A DNA stretch of 64,000 nt from NCBI GenBank assembly GCA_003169975.1, contig PNAA01000007.1, positions 43,265 through 107,264 of the forward strand, read 5' to 3'. Below the pieces are notes generated by a model. That model did not search any database, was not told the DNA's origin, and worked only from the letters and a program-made list of their open reading frames with translations. Position numbers and translations under genes: made by a program. The stretch's first letter is position 1. Each line of letters begins with the position of its first letter. This stretch comes from Spartobacteria bacterium. GTDB lineage: Bacteria > Verrucomicrobiota > Verrucomicrobiia > Chthoniobacterales > UBA10450. Positions 25,427 through 34,823 of this stretch are shown piece by piece.

Positions 25427-26228
25427 GGAGATAACACGTGAGAAGATTAAGGGTTATCTCGAGGGATTTCTAGAGGCGCAACTGGAGAAACATAAGAAGA
25501 AGCTCAGCGAAGAGCCCGAAGAAGTGATTCGGGCGGCCGACGCAAAGGATGGAAAACTTAAACCATTTCATCTCGCGATCCTTCCTCCTGAAGCAGTTCG
25601 CATATTTGCCTTCGAGCGTTCGTTCTCTACGAGATTGGGTACAACCTTCGAGGAGTGTGCCAAGCTGATCGCGTTAGATAATCATAAGGAGGCTGAACGA
25701 GGTAAGAAGCTTGTGGGAGAAATTTCGTCTAACTGTCGGACTGAGATTGAACGGGCTCGGGCGACAATCGACTCTGGCCGAACTATCGACTTTCGAAAGA
25801 CGACTTTGTCGGTAATCAAAGCCAACAAGGTAAAAGCTGACCAGGCGACTCATACAATCACTGATCTCTATTTGAAGACGAAGGATGACCGAGAGTTTTA
25901 TTTCGAGATCAAGTCCCCGAAGCCGAATAAGGGACAAGCAGTCGAAGTAACTGAAAGATTGCTGAAGACTCAAGCTTTGCGTCACATGGGGCCGCCACGA
26001 ATTAACACGTATTACGCCATGGCCTATAATCCGTACGGTTCGCGCTCCGCCTACAGGCATAGTTTTGCTGTGCACCACCTCGACATGAAAAACCAGATCC
26101 TTCTGGAGGATGAGTTCTGGGACATCGTCGGTGGTCCAGGCACCTTCGCTGAACTGCTATCAATCTACCACGAGGTAGGCCAAGAAAAAGGTCGCCAAGT
26201 GATGGATCGATTGGCCTACGAAAGCTAA
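25419..26228 (+). CDS. TdeIII-like type II restriction endonuclease
   Basis: 269 residues. The features fit the TdeIII endonuclease family as I remember it: an N-terminal helical part, FERSFSTRLGTTFEECAKLIA, then a nuclease core with TDLYLKTKDDREFYFEIKSP, where Asp and the E-x-K of FEIKSPK form a PD-(D/E)XK site (about residues 148-170), and YYAMAYNPYG. TdeIII itself recognises GGNCC; I cannot infer the specificity here. The start codon lies inside the methyltransferase gene, coupling the two, and the next gene follows after 4 bp. Family assignment is moderate; nuclease assignment is firmer. Confidence 0.72.
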   Translation: MIKEITREKIKGYLEGFLEAQLEKHKKKLSEEPEEVIRAADAKDGKLKPFHLAILPPEAVRIFAFERSFSTRLGTTFEECAKLIALDNHKEAERGKKLVGEISSNCRTEIERARATIDSGRTIDFRKTTLSVIKANKVKADQATHTITDLYLKTKDDREFYFEIKSPKPNKGQAVEVTERLLKTQALRHMGPPRINTYYAMAYNPYGSRSAYRHSFAVHHLDMKNQILLEDEFWDIVGGPGTFAELLSIYHEVGQEKGRQVMDRLAYES

Positions 26229-26232
26229 CAGC

Positions 26233-26994
26233 ATGGGTCACGAGCGGACAGGTGCCTTGCCAAAGACTAATTCTTGGCAACGCGTTGTTCAGCAAATTGC
26301 GGCCTTCAACGGCGACGAACAAAAGACCCGCCAGATCGCGAACGACACGCTGGACAATGTTCGAACCCGATTTGAGGCGATTCAACGTGATCCGAATGTG
26401 CAAGCTGCCTTTAGATTCTTGGCGGAAATCGGCGCATCAGCTGGTGGCACTCGGGCGACCGGCTTGCAATTACCGGCGAATCCTTCGCCCTTTGTCGTCG
26501 CACGGGCCTTGGATAATGCCTTGGACAAGGCGCAAGGTTCCCCAGAATACGCCGAGATCGCGAAAGGCGCGGCTACGGATGCGATCGCCCATTGGTATAC
26601 AGAAAACGCATCGCAACCTTCTTTATTCGGTAGTGCTGAGCAAAACTCTGCCATTTGGAGACGAGCTGGTACTGCTGAGGGATTTTGCGAGGTCGCGCGA
26701 CTATTTTTTGCGAAATTTACCGAGCGGTATCTCAACTATTTCCTGGACCGTGAAGCTTCGGCAGCGTGCCGGAGTGTAGAGCAACGCGACCTCCTGCAAA
26801 AGAGGCTTCGTGACGAAGTCGAAGCTGTTTCAAGACATTCATTTGAAACCGCGAAGATAACTCAAAGTTTTGCGGCTGGCTGGTATAATCGACACGCCAA
26901 AACGACTACTCCAAGCGGCGATGAGATTACGGGGTTCTTATCGATCGCCTTCGGTAAACTTCGGGAAGACCTCCGCCGGGAAAAAAGTGAGTGA
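26233..26994 (+). CDS. uncharacterised Met-Gly-starting protein paired with a QueC-like enzyme
   Basis: 253 residues, helical, no membrane span. It begins MGHERTGALPKTNSWQ, so Met removal would expose an N-terminal Gly on a flexible leader. It includes a conserved-looking AKGAATDAIAHWYTENASQ and a C-terminal helical part (RHSFETAKITQSFAAGWYNRH). It lies 4 bp after the endonuclease gene and 3 bp before the QueC-like gene. I do not recognise the family by sequence. Position and the Met-Gly leader recall QatB, the partner of QueC-like QatC, whose N-terminus is reported to be the site of deazaguanine attachment; that parallel is inference. Confidence 0.7.
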   Translation: MGHERTGALPKTNSWQRVVQQIAAFNGDEQKTRQIANDTLDNVRTRFEAIQRDPNVQAAFRFLAEIGASAGGTRATGLQLPANPSPFVVARALDNALDKAQGSPEYAEIAKGAATDAIAHWYTENASQPSLFGSAEQNSAIWRRAGTAEGFCEVARLFFAKFTERYLNYFLDREASAACRSVEQRDLLQKRLRDEVEAVSRHSFETAKITQSFAAGWYNRHAKTTTPSGDEITGFLSIAFGKLREDLRREKSE

Positions 26995-26997
26995 CGC

Positions 26998-28851
26998 ATG
27001 TCTCGGGCGACTCATTATCTCCTTTGCAACGGAGCGGAAGCCGCAATTCCAAGCGACGCGAAATGTCTACGTCTCGACTACCGCTCCGATAAACAGCCTA
27101 ATGTCCGAATTGCGCTGCCCGGTTTCGTTCGACAACTACTTCACATCCCGCCGCGTCTGCTCGATCTGCTAGAAATTGCAGCGTACGTTTACTGTGCTGA
27201 TCGCTGGAGTCATCGTGGCGCGAAGAGTGCAGTCGAGTATCATACTTGGAATAGAGATTTCATTTTTCACATCAGGGTACGCGACTTCCAGTTTTGGTCT
27301 CACGCTGAGGTCACAAATCAACTCAGCGCAGCGCTTACTTTCCTGTCTGGAGATCGCACCTTTGGATTCTCTTTTCAACCTGGCCATACTACGCCTCCGG
27401 AAAGCCTATTCGATCTACAGGGCATTCCGGCGACTGATGCCGCAGGCGCGCGAATAGCGCTCTTTTCCGGCGGTCTCGATTCATTGGCGGGCGCTTATCA
27501 GTTCTTAAAAAGCGGCGACACCAAACTCTGCTTGGTTAGTCACAGGTCATCGCAACCACAGATTGGCAAAACGCAAGGTCAGCTGATAGCGGCATTACAA
27601 ACTCGGTTTCCCAGCAGAGTTCAACACTATCGCTTCGAATGTAATCTGACTGGCCACAGAGCCGCAGAAGAGACTCAGCGCACACGGATGTTTCTATATT
27701 CCGCGATTGCCGCTGCGATAGCGGGAACAGTCGACACGAAGGGCTTTGTCATATTCGAGAACGGAATTACGTCTTTTAATTTTCTTCGCCGTCAAGAGCT
27801 AATCAATGCGCGAGCAACTCGGACGACCCATCCGAAGACAATTCATTTACTGTCTAAACTGTTTCACAGTGTGACGGACGATGCATTTGAGATCGCGACC
27901 CCTTTTCTATGGAAGACAAAGTCGGATGTCATACGGGAGTTAAGCGCTGCAACGGGCGCGGAATTGATGCCCAGCGCCGTCTCCTGTAGTCGCACCTTTT
28001 TAAAAATAGGAAGTGCTACGCACTGCGGCGAATGTTCTCAGTGCGTTGATCGTCGCTTTGCAAGCTATGCGGCGGATTTGGCCGACATCGATGATAGTGT
28101 GCCTTATGCCGTTAACTTCGTCGTAAATCCAAGTTCAAACGAAGAAGCTAAGACCACATTGGTCGATTACGTTCGACAAGCTCATGAATTCGCGACATGG
28201 AATGAAGACCATTTTGCGATAGAGCTTTTTGGGCAAATAACCGAAGCGTTAGACTATGTCGGCGCTGCGACCGACGAAGAGAGGCTTAACAAAATCTCTG
28301 GGCTATGCCGCCGCCATGGCAAGCAAGTGATGAAGGCGCTAGCCTTGATGCGCAACAAGCACGACAACCTAGAAGCATCGATTACTCCCGGATCACTGCT
28401 GTCACTTGTTGCAGATCGCGAATATTTGAAGGAGCCAGTTACTAGGCTCGTCCGGGCAATATGCGAACGGCTTAGCACCGCCCTTCCTATAGCGTTTCAG
28501 AAGAACGCTCCTAAAGACGAGCCCGATTTGAACGATAAAATTAGCGCACTCTTGGCCGGCGAAGGTCCTCGCTTCGAAAGAGAACATCCGGCAGTACGCT
28601 TTGGGCTCGCCACAGCGGTCCCTGATCATTCCGCTACCGCGCACGATCTCGTGCTTGAGACCAAATACATTCGTGGCAATACTTCGCCCAGCCGCGCTTC
28701 TGAAGGTATGGCCGCAGACTTGGTCAAATACCCGCCCGACGTTCGGATTTTGTTCATCGTTTACGATCCACACCGAGCAATTAGTGACGACAGTGCATTT
28801 GGCTCAGCCTTGGAGCAGAGGCGAGAATGCACGGTACATATCATTCGATAG
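26998..28851 (+). CDS. QueC-like PP-loop protein with C-terminal PD-(D/E)XK-like domain
   Basis: 617 residues. Residues 1-150 form an N-terminal domain seen in defence-type QueC relatives (PRLLDLLEIAAYVYCADRW ... FLSGDRTFGF). Then comes the ATP-binding PP-loop SGGLDS (residues 157-162) and a zinc site made of Cys near 330 plus CGECSQC near 344-350, as in 7-cyano-7-deazaguanine synthases. Residues 400-520 are helical. The last 80 residues carry D550, E554 and K556 in HDLVLETKYIRG, followed by VKYPPDVRILFIVYDP, resembling a PD-(D/E)XK fold. It is longer than housekeeping QueC (about 230 residues), and no queuosine genes are near. A defence role is inferred from context. Confidence 0.75.
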   Translation: MSRATHYLLCNGAEAAIPSDAKCLRLDYRSDKQPNVRIALPGFVRQLLHIPPRLLDLLEIAAYVYCADRWSHRGAKSAVEYHTWNRDFIFHIRVRDFQFWSHAEVTNQLSAALTFLSGDRTFGFSFQPGHTTPPESLFDLQGIPATDAAGARIALFSGGLDSLAGAYQFLKSGDTKLCLVSHRSSQPQIGKTQGQLIAALQTRFPSRVQHYRFECNLTGHRAAEETQRTRMFLYSAIAAAIAGTVDTKGFVIFENGITSFNFLRRQELINARATRTTHPKTIHLLSKLFHSVTDDAFEIATPFLWKTKSDVIRELSAATGAELMPSAVSCSRTFLKIGSATHCGECSQCVDRRFASYAADLADIDDSVPYAVNFVVNPSSNEEAKTTLVDYVRQAHEFATWNEDHFAIELFGQITEALDYVGAATDEERLNKISGLCRRHGKQVMKALALMRNKHDNLEASITPGSLLSLVADREYLKEPVTRLVRAICERLSTALPIAFQKNAPKDEPDLNDKISALLAGEGPRFEREHPAVRFGLATAVPDHSATAHDLVLETKYIRGNTSPSRASEGMAADLVKYPPDVRILFIVYDPHRAISDDSAFGSALEQRRECTVHIIR

Positions 28852-28870
28852 CGGCTCCGCCCCTTATGCG

Positions 28871-29734
28871 ATGAAGATTAAATCACAAACGGGCCACGAG
28901 ATAATTCGCTGCACCGATTTCTTCGACTTCCTGAAGAAAACGGAGCGCATGCAGCGCCGTGCGTGGATTTATCGCGGGCATGGCAATCGGGGAAGACAAT
29001 GGCGGATCGAGTCCAGCCTGTTTCGATTTATAACCGAACGTCCCGGCATGATTCGAAGAGACTGGTGGTCGGCGAGAGAGCGGGCAGCACTCATCCGATT
29101 TCAGCAAGGGGCACATCTTCACCTTCGGCATCTTCCTTCGCCTGACGAAACCTTGTCTTGGCTTGCACTGATGCAGCACTACGGCGCTCCCACTCGATTG
29201 ATAGATTTCAGCCTAAGCCCGGCCGTGGCTTTCTTCTTTGCTACACACACGGCTAGCCCATCCGACGAATACAGCGTGCATGCTGTGCATCTAAAATCAG
29301 TGGCCGCCGCTTGTTTTCAGCTTATCCGACCGAAGCAAGGCGAGGTTGGCCCCGGCGATTACTATACTCCCATCGACGAAGAATATTGCATTGGCGATAA
29401 ACAAACGCGGGACTTTATAGGGGTGTTTACAAGCCGCCTCAACAGTCCACGCCAACAAGCCCAAGAAGGGCTTTTTTTAGTCCCTAGTCGAATCGATTTG
29501 GATGTCGAACAATGGCTAAGTAACATCGAGCCAGACGACGTAGAAGGCCATTGGCGCGAGTACCGGTTCGCGCATGACAAGAACTCTTACAAGCGCGACG
29601 TACGTCAGTTCTTGCGCATTGCACTTTCGCCGGCTGGAATGTTTCCTGGATTAGAAGGGCTCGGACAGTCTGCACGGTATTCGTGGTTTGATATGTCAAA
29701 AGACTATTACCCAGCACGGCGACGCGATAATTGA
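28871..29734 (+). CDS. FRG-domain protein
   Basis: 287 residues from the ATG at 28871; a longer frame reaching back to 28601 only overlaps the preceding gene. The FRG domain is clear: WIYRGHGNRGRQWRIESSLFR with the eponymous Phe/Arg/Gly pattern, then LALMQHYGAPTRLIDFSLSP and VAFFFATH. FRG proteins often lie in defence islands and are predicted to act on nucleotides or proteins, but no activity is established that I can cite. It is the last gene of the insert; 45 bp later the hsdR remnant begins. Confidence 0.8.
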   Translation: MKIKSQTGHEIIRCTDFFDFLKKTERMQRRAWIYRGHGNRGRQWRIESSLFRFITERPGMIRRDWWSARERAALIRFQQGAHLHLRHLPSPDETLSWLALMQHYGAPTRLIDFSLSPAVAFFFATHTASPSDEYSVHAVHLKSVAAACFQLIRPKQGEVGPGDYYTPIDEEYCIGDKQTRDFIGVFTSRLNSPRQQAQEGLFLVPSRIDLDVEQWLSNIEPDDVEGHWREYRFAHDKNSYKRDVRQFLRIALSPAGMFPGLEGLGQSARYSWFDMSKDYYPARRRDN

Positions 29735-29775
29735 AGATGTAATTTCTCAGTTCACCGCGCTAGAAGATCGACAAG

Positions 29776-31091
<1,316 letters not shown>

Positions 31092-31092
<1 letters not shown>

Positions 31093-31165
31093 AGTATGAA
31101 TGCAGAAGGAAGAAGTTCCGGCACTTCCTAATTCATCATTCTTCCTTCAAACTTCGCTTCCCGCC
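31092..31165. repeat. short AAGGAAGAAG/CTTCCTTC insert breaking hsdR
   Basis: GAAGTATGAATGCAGAAGGA, AGAAGTTCCGG and, downstream in the opposite sense, ATTCTTCCTTCAAACTTCGC form an imperfect inverted pair. Similar CTTCTTCCTTCATACTTC text lies at 22693-22716 upstream of hsdM. It separates the two hsdR pieces and introduces their stop codon. Confidence 0.5.
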
Positions 31166-31224
31166 TCGTTCAAAGCCGCGAGTTTTCTGCCGTAACGGCT
31201 GCGCAGCAACGGCCGGGCTTTCCA

Positions 31225-31632
31225 ATGCTCAAGACGACCCTCAACGCCTATCACAACCGGGCGATCGCTACGCAGGAAGTCATCGAAGAGCTGATCAAGC
31301 TCGCCAAGGAAATGAGCGCTGCGACCCAGCGGGGCGTCGATCTCGGGCTGAACGACGACGAAGTCGCATTCTACGATGCGCTCGCCGCGAACGACAGCGC
31401 CGTCGAAGCCATGGGCAAAGACGAGCTCAAAGTCATCGCCGCTGAGCTAGTCACCCAGGTTCGTAAAAGCGTTACCATCGACTGGAATCTACGTGAGGGA
31501 GCCCGCGCCAAAATCAAAGTGCTCCTGAAACGCATCCTCCGAAAACACGGCTACCCGCCCGACCTCGAGGAAGAGGCCACCAAGACCGTTCTCGCCCAAG
31601 CCGAGCTACTTTGTGCAGAATGGGCTGCCTGA
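31225..31632 (+). pseudogene. hsdR: HsdR C-terminal domain (DUF3387-like) fragment
   Basis: 135 residues. [20 protein letters not shown] just upstream and at the start corresponds to the [16 protein letters not shown] segment of HsdR. It continues [13 protein letters not shown] to the normal HsdR C-terminus ([27 protein letters not shown]). This is the domain that docks HsdR on the methylase. The ATG at 31225 is internal to the original gene, but the piece could still be translated. Confidence 0.85.
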
Positions 31633-31675
31633 GGCGGCTTGCCGGCCAGCCGGGCTCTGACCACAATGAGAAAGG

Positions 31676-31900
31676 TCAGTGGCTAACAGAGCCCTTTGAG
31701 CCCGGAGACGATGCCACCTACCGCTCCGCCGATCGGATTCCAACCGCTCATCATGAGCCCACCGAAGGCGCCACCGGCCACACCCAGTAGGATGTCACGG
31801 ATCGGATGCTCTGGCCTTTTCGCCAGAATCTGGCCGCCACGGCCAGGCTTCGGCAGCGCAGGAACGTCTTAGTGGGCAATCGCACCCACCATCCCGTCAA
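31676..31900 (-). pseudogene. truncated duplicate of the Gly-rich protein at 32977
   Basis: About 220 bp that match 32974-33200 closely. They would encode ALPKPGRGGQILAKRPEHPI and a Gly-rich hydrophobic tail (GVAGGAFGGLMMSGWNPIGG) ending GLKGLC. A TAA replaces the Tyr codon before DVPALP (near 31870), and the upstream half of the gene is missing. Confidence 0.8.
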
Positions 31901-31984
31901 CAGAATGTCAACAGGGCAGGACCAGCCTCGCGTAGACCGCAACGGCGAGGCCGGAAACGCCGGCTGACAATTACGCCGGTAAAC

Positions 31985-32389
31985 CTAATCCGGTCGGGGC
32001 GGATCGTCGTCTTTGGCCGCGCGACGGCGATCCTGGTCGGCCTCTTCCATGCCTTCCTTCGTCAGTTCCGCCGAGATGTCGGCCTCGTCATCGGGCAAGA
32101 CATTTGGAACAATATGGCCGGTCACGTCAGAACTCTGGTTCCAAATGGTCAGATTTTCATCGCCGGGTGGAACTTCAGGCGCGCGATTCGCGATGGGAGT
32201 GCTCAGTTCCCCAAGGGCGTGTGCACGGTCGGCGTTGGTGGCCTCGGTGCGGCCATCTTGTTCGGCCAAGTCTTGGGCGCGTTGTTGGAGCAGTTTGTCC
32301 GACACCGCGGCAATTCCCAATCCCTGAGCTTCGATTTTGCCTGATGGTCTGGTTTCCATAATGAGTTTCTTGACGTTCCAGATCTTCAT
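31985..32389 (-). CDS. small hypothetical protein
   Basis: 134 residues: KKLIMETRPSGKIEAQGLG, a helical SDKLLQQRAQDLAEQDGRT, and an acidic C-terminal half (PDDEADISAELTKEGMEEAD). The METRPSGK opening and xxRAxELA helix resemble small Verrucomicrobial proteins of the DUF2934 type, which may be DNA- or envelope-associated. An internal Met (32356) is an alternative start. No partner is evident. Confidence 0.45.
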   Translation of the reverse strand: MKIWNVKKLIMETRPSGKIEAQGLGIAAVSDKLLQQRAQDLAEQDGRTEATNADRAHALGELSTPIANRAPEVPPGDENLTIWNQSSDVTGHIVPNVLPDDEADISAELTKEGMEEADQDRRRAAKDDDPPRPD

Positions 32390-32548
32390 CTGGCTCCCCG
32401 ATCACAGCAGTCCGTGCAACGAAGGTCAAGCTTTGTTTGACACTTTTCGCTTACCGCGACGATGGCACTACATCGTGCAAGCCGATGAACAACTGACGGC
32501 ATTTCTGGAGCTGGAATCAGCCGTGAAGGCAGCCGAGCGTGTTCCCGA

Positions 32549-32745
32549 ATGAAGATCATTCAAATCAGGCCATCGAAAAGGTTCTCCGGCGCATGGACTT
32601 CGTTTGAGGCTCCAGGCGTGGAGCCAGCGTTCTCTGGTGGGTTGGCCAAGAGCGACGCGATCGGGCGAAGCGCAGGTCTACGAGGAATCCGGCGAAATCG
32701 TCGAGCGCAAGATCGCTATTGCCGGTCGCGGCAAATATCCTCAGA
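32549..32745 (+). pseudogene. frameshifted small DUF2188-like gene
   Basis: The first frame reads MKIIQIRPSKRFSGAWTSFEAPGVEP and then loses sense near 32650; a neighbouring frame carries the continuation SGEAQVYEESGEIVERKIAIAGRGKYPQ. Together they would form one protein of about 65 residues of the type that ends with IERKI. At least one single-base change near 32645-32660 breaks it. An 80-bp inverted-repeat element follows at once. Confidence 0.5.
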
Positions 32746-32767
32746 TCGGCAAGGTGGAGACGTCCGG

Positions 32768-32850
32768 GGTCAGCTTCAGAATTTCGCTCGCCTTTCCTCT
32801 GACGGTTGGATCGAAAGGCCGCAATGAAACAGCCCGCTTCTGAAGCTGCC
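32768..32850. repeat. MITE-like element, copy A
   Basis: About 83 bp bounded by GGTCAGCTTCAGAA (left) and TTCTGAAGCTGCC (right), a near-perfect 13-bp inverted repeat. The core contains TTTCGCTCGCCTTTCCTCTG. A second copy in opposite orientation lies at 41543-41624. Confidence 0.8.
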
Positions 32851-32976
32851 TCGAGATGCACATTCGCCTGCTCCGCGAAGCGATCCGAGCGGATTCCGTC
32901 TGCGGCTACCGCGGCGCAAACAACGCCGGATCGATGAAACGTCGGCTGCCGACCGGAAAATTGCGGACGAATGTGG

Positions 32977-33559
32977 CTAGCAGAGCCCTTTGAGCCCGGC
33001 GACGATGCCACCCACCACGCCGCCTACCACTCCGCCGATCGGATTCCAACCGCTCATCATCAGCCCACCGAAGGCGCCACCGGCCACACCCAGGAGGATG
33101 TCACGGATCGGATGTTCTGACCTTTTCGCCAGAATCTGGCCGCCCTGGCCAGGCTTCGGCAGCGCAGGAACGTCGTAGTGGGCAATCGCACCCACCATCG
33201 CCAGCGCGACCGGGCTGGTCTTGGGATCGGCCATCATCCGCTTGTGCAGGGCCTGCGCGTAAGGGCGAAACTTCTCGAAATCGGCGTCGGAACCGACGGC
33301 GAACCCGCGCGCCCCCAGGGCCAGCAGCGCGCGCTCGTCCTTCTCCGAGACGGCTCCGCCGCCGGCCAGTCGGCGAATGGCTTCGTCGTAGCCTTTCTTT
33401 TTGTCCGGCCCAAGCTGGTCGCGCAATCGATACACTTCGGCCTGAAGGCCGCTAAACTGAATTCCGGCTGAGGCAGCCAACGCTCGAAGAGAGGCTGCTG
33501 ACTCATCACAATCGCTGCGAGGATTTTGCTTTTTCACGGTGCACAAGAGGATATTCATC
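32977..33559 (-). CDS. hypothetical protein with glycine-rich hydrophobic C-terminus
   Basis: About 193 residues when started at the ATG at 33559 (MNILLCTVKKQNPR); the frame is open to 33774 but the extra part looks non-coding. The middle is helical (GLQAEVYRLRDQLGPDKKKG, DEAIRRLAGGGAVSEKDERA). The C-terminus is a glycine-zipper-like hydrophobic segment (GVAGGAFGGLMMSGW, IGGVVGGVVGGIVAG) that could insert in membranes. A truncated duplicate lies at 31676-31900. Family not recognised. Confidence 0.5.
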
Positions 33560-33854
33560 GAGGGGCACAGGGCAAGGAAAATGGGTGTGCGAATTGGGGT
33601 CAGCTCTGAATCTCGCCGTTGCCCATGCGGGTGGAATCTCTGTAAGAGCGGCGCGTGGCCCGGAAAGCTCGCGTGGAATTCTAAGGAGCGCTCTACCATG
33701 TGCTGGACTCCGAACTTTCTTCGCGAGCAGGTCGAGGTGACCGACATCTGGGGCACGTTAGCCGCGTGAGTCACTGCACGCGCACGGCTCAGCCCGAGTT
33801 GGTCAAACAGTTCGCCGCGGCCTCGGAAAACAGAGAGAGATTATGAAGCTGACC

Positions 33855-34823
33855 CTATCCCGCCACTATCCCGCCTACACTTTTCCTCTGGCAAATCCAG
33901 CCCAGCGCCGACCAGTCGTGGAACCATTCCTGGATTTGGCGCGGCCAATCGACCTTGGTGCGTTTGGTTTTAGCGAGCCCCGCGACGCACGCTTTCTCGA
34001 CCGTCAATCCGTTCGCTAACCCGCACAGGATGGCAAAGGCTTCCGGCTCGAGCCTCTTATAATAGAGCTGGTTGTCGTAACGATGGACCGCGAGAAGGAC
34101 CCGCTCGCGTTTTGGCAGGCGGACCGCGCGCCTCCGTTTCGAAGATTGCGGCATCGCTTCGAAAGTGTTGCTCGCTTCGTCGCGCAGGGTGTCGCCTTCG
34201 CGCTTCTTGACCGCGAGGAGAAACTTATCGACCGCGAAGTTTAACTCGAGAAGAGAGAGGTATGGCTGCAGGCGGACACGCAATTTTGCGGGCGGTGTGT
34301 CGAGGGCGTCGGTCGTGAGTTGCGGCAACGCGGCGTCATCGAAGGCGACGATCTGCGCCCATTCGAAGCGTGCCATGTCGAGCGCCAGCTCTTCGTTAGG
34401 CGTAACCCATTGCGGTTCTTCGCCGAGAAATTTTTCCAGCCGCGAACCGAGGTTGCGAAGGGTGAAAGAGGCGGAGGGATATTTCGCGAGGTAAGCGGTC
34501 GCGAGATCGAGAAACCTTTTCTCCCCGACGATCGCGCGCAGGCCGGGATAATCGTCATAAAGGCAATCGAGAACGCGAAACCAATAGACGCGATTGTAAA
34601 TTTCCAGCCGCTCAAAGGAACTCAGGCGGTCGTTAGGTTTGATGAAACTTTCCGCGACCGTGCTCGTCTCGCGGCCGTCGGTCCAGCGCGCCTGCATGCC
34701 GTCGCGCGCGTTGAGCGGCCGGAAAACGGCCGTTGCCATAAGCTTTTGCAGTTCTTTCAACTGCGCCCGCGTGCCGACCGGGTTCTCGTCAGGCCGCGGC
34801 GTTTTGGAATTGCTTTTCGACAA
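33855..34823 (-). CDS. bufC: BufC/HvfC-like partner protein (DUF2063) of the bufferin operon
   Basis: 322 residues. The N-terminal part (LKELQKLMATAVF ... RLEIYNRVYWFRVLDCLYDDYPGL) is the DUF2063 domain, annotated as putative DNA-binding but known as the recruitment partner of DUF692 enzymes. The C-terminal half (ERVLLAVHRYDNQLYYKRLEPEAFAIL) is the second domain. It overlaps the end of bufB by 35 bp, so the two are translationally coupled. Its likely task is to present the bufferin precursor to BufB. A CCTAACG-type motif encodes TPNEE in it. Confidence 0.82.
   Translation of the reverse strand: MSKSNSKTPRPDENPVGTRAQLKELQKLMATAVFRPLNARDGMQARWTDGRETSTVAESFIKPNDRLSSFERLEIYNRVYWFRVLDCLYDDYPGLRAIVGEKRFLDLATAYLAKYPSASFTLRNLGSRLEKFLGEEPQWVTPNEELALDMARFEWAQIVAFDDAALPQLTTDALDTPPAKLRVRLQPYLSLLELNFAVDKFLLAVKKREGDTLRDEASNTFEAMPQSSKRRRAVRLPKRERVLLAVHRYDNQLYYKRLEPEAFAILCGLANGLTVEKACVAGLAKTKRTKVDWPRQIQEWFHDWSALGWICQRKSVGGIVAG

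Noticed and set aside
26998..28851. Housekeeping queuosine-pathway QueC
   Set aside because: The protein is more than twice the usual length, has extra N- and C-terminal domains, and lies among defence genes without queD, queE or queF.
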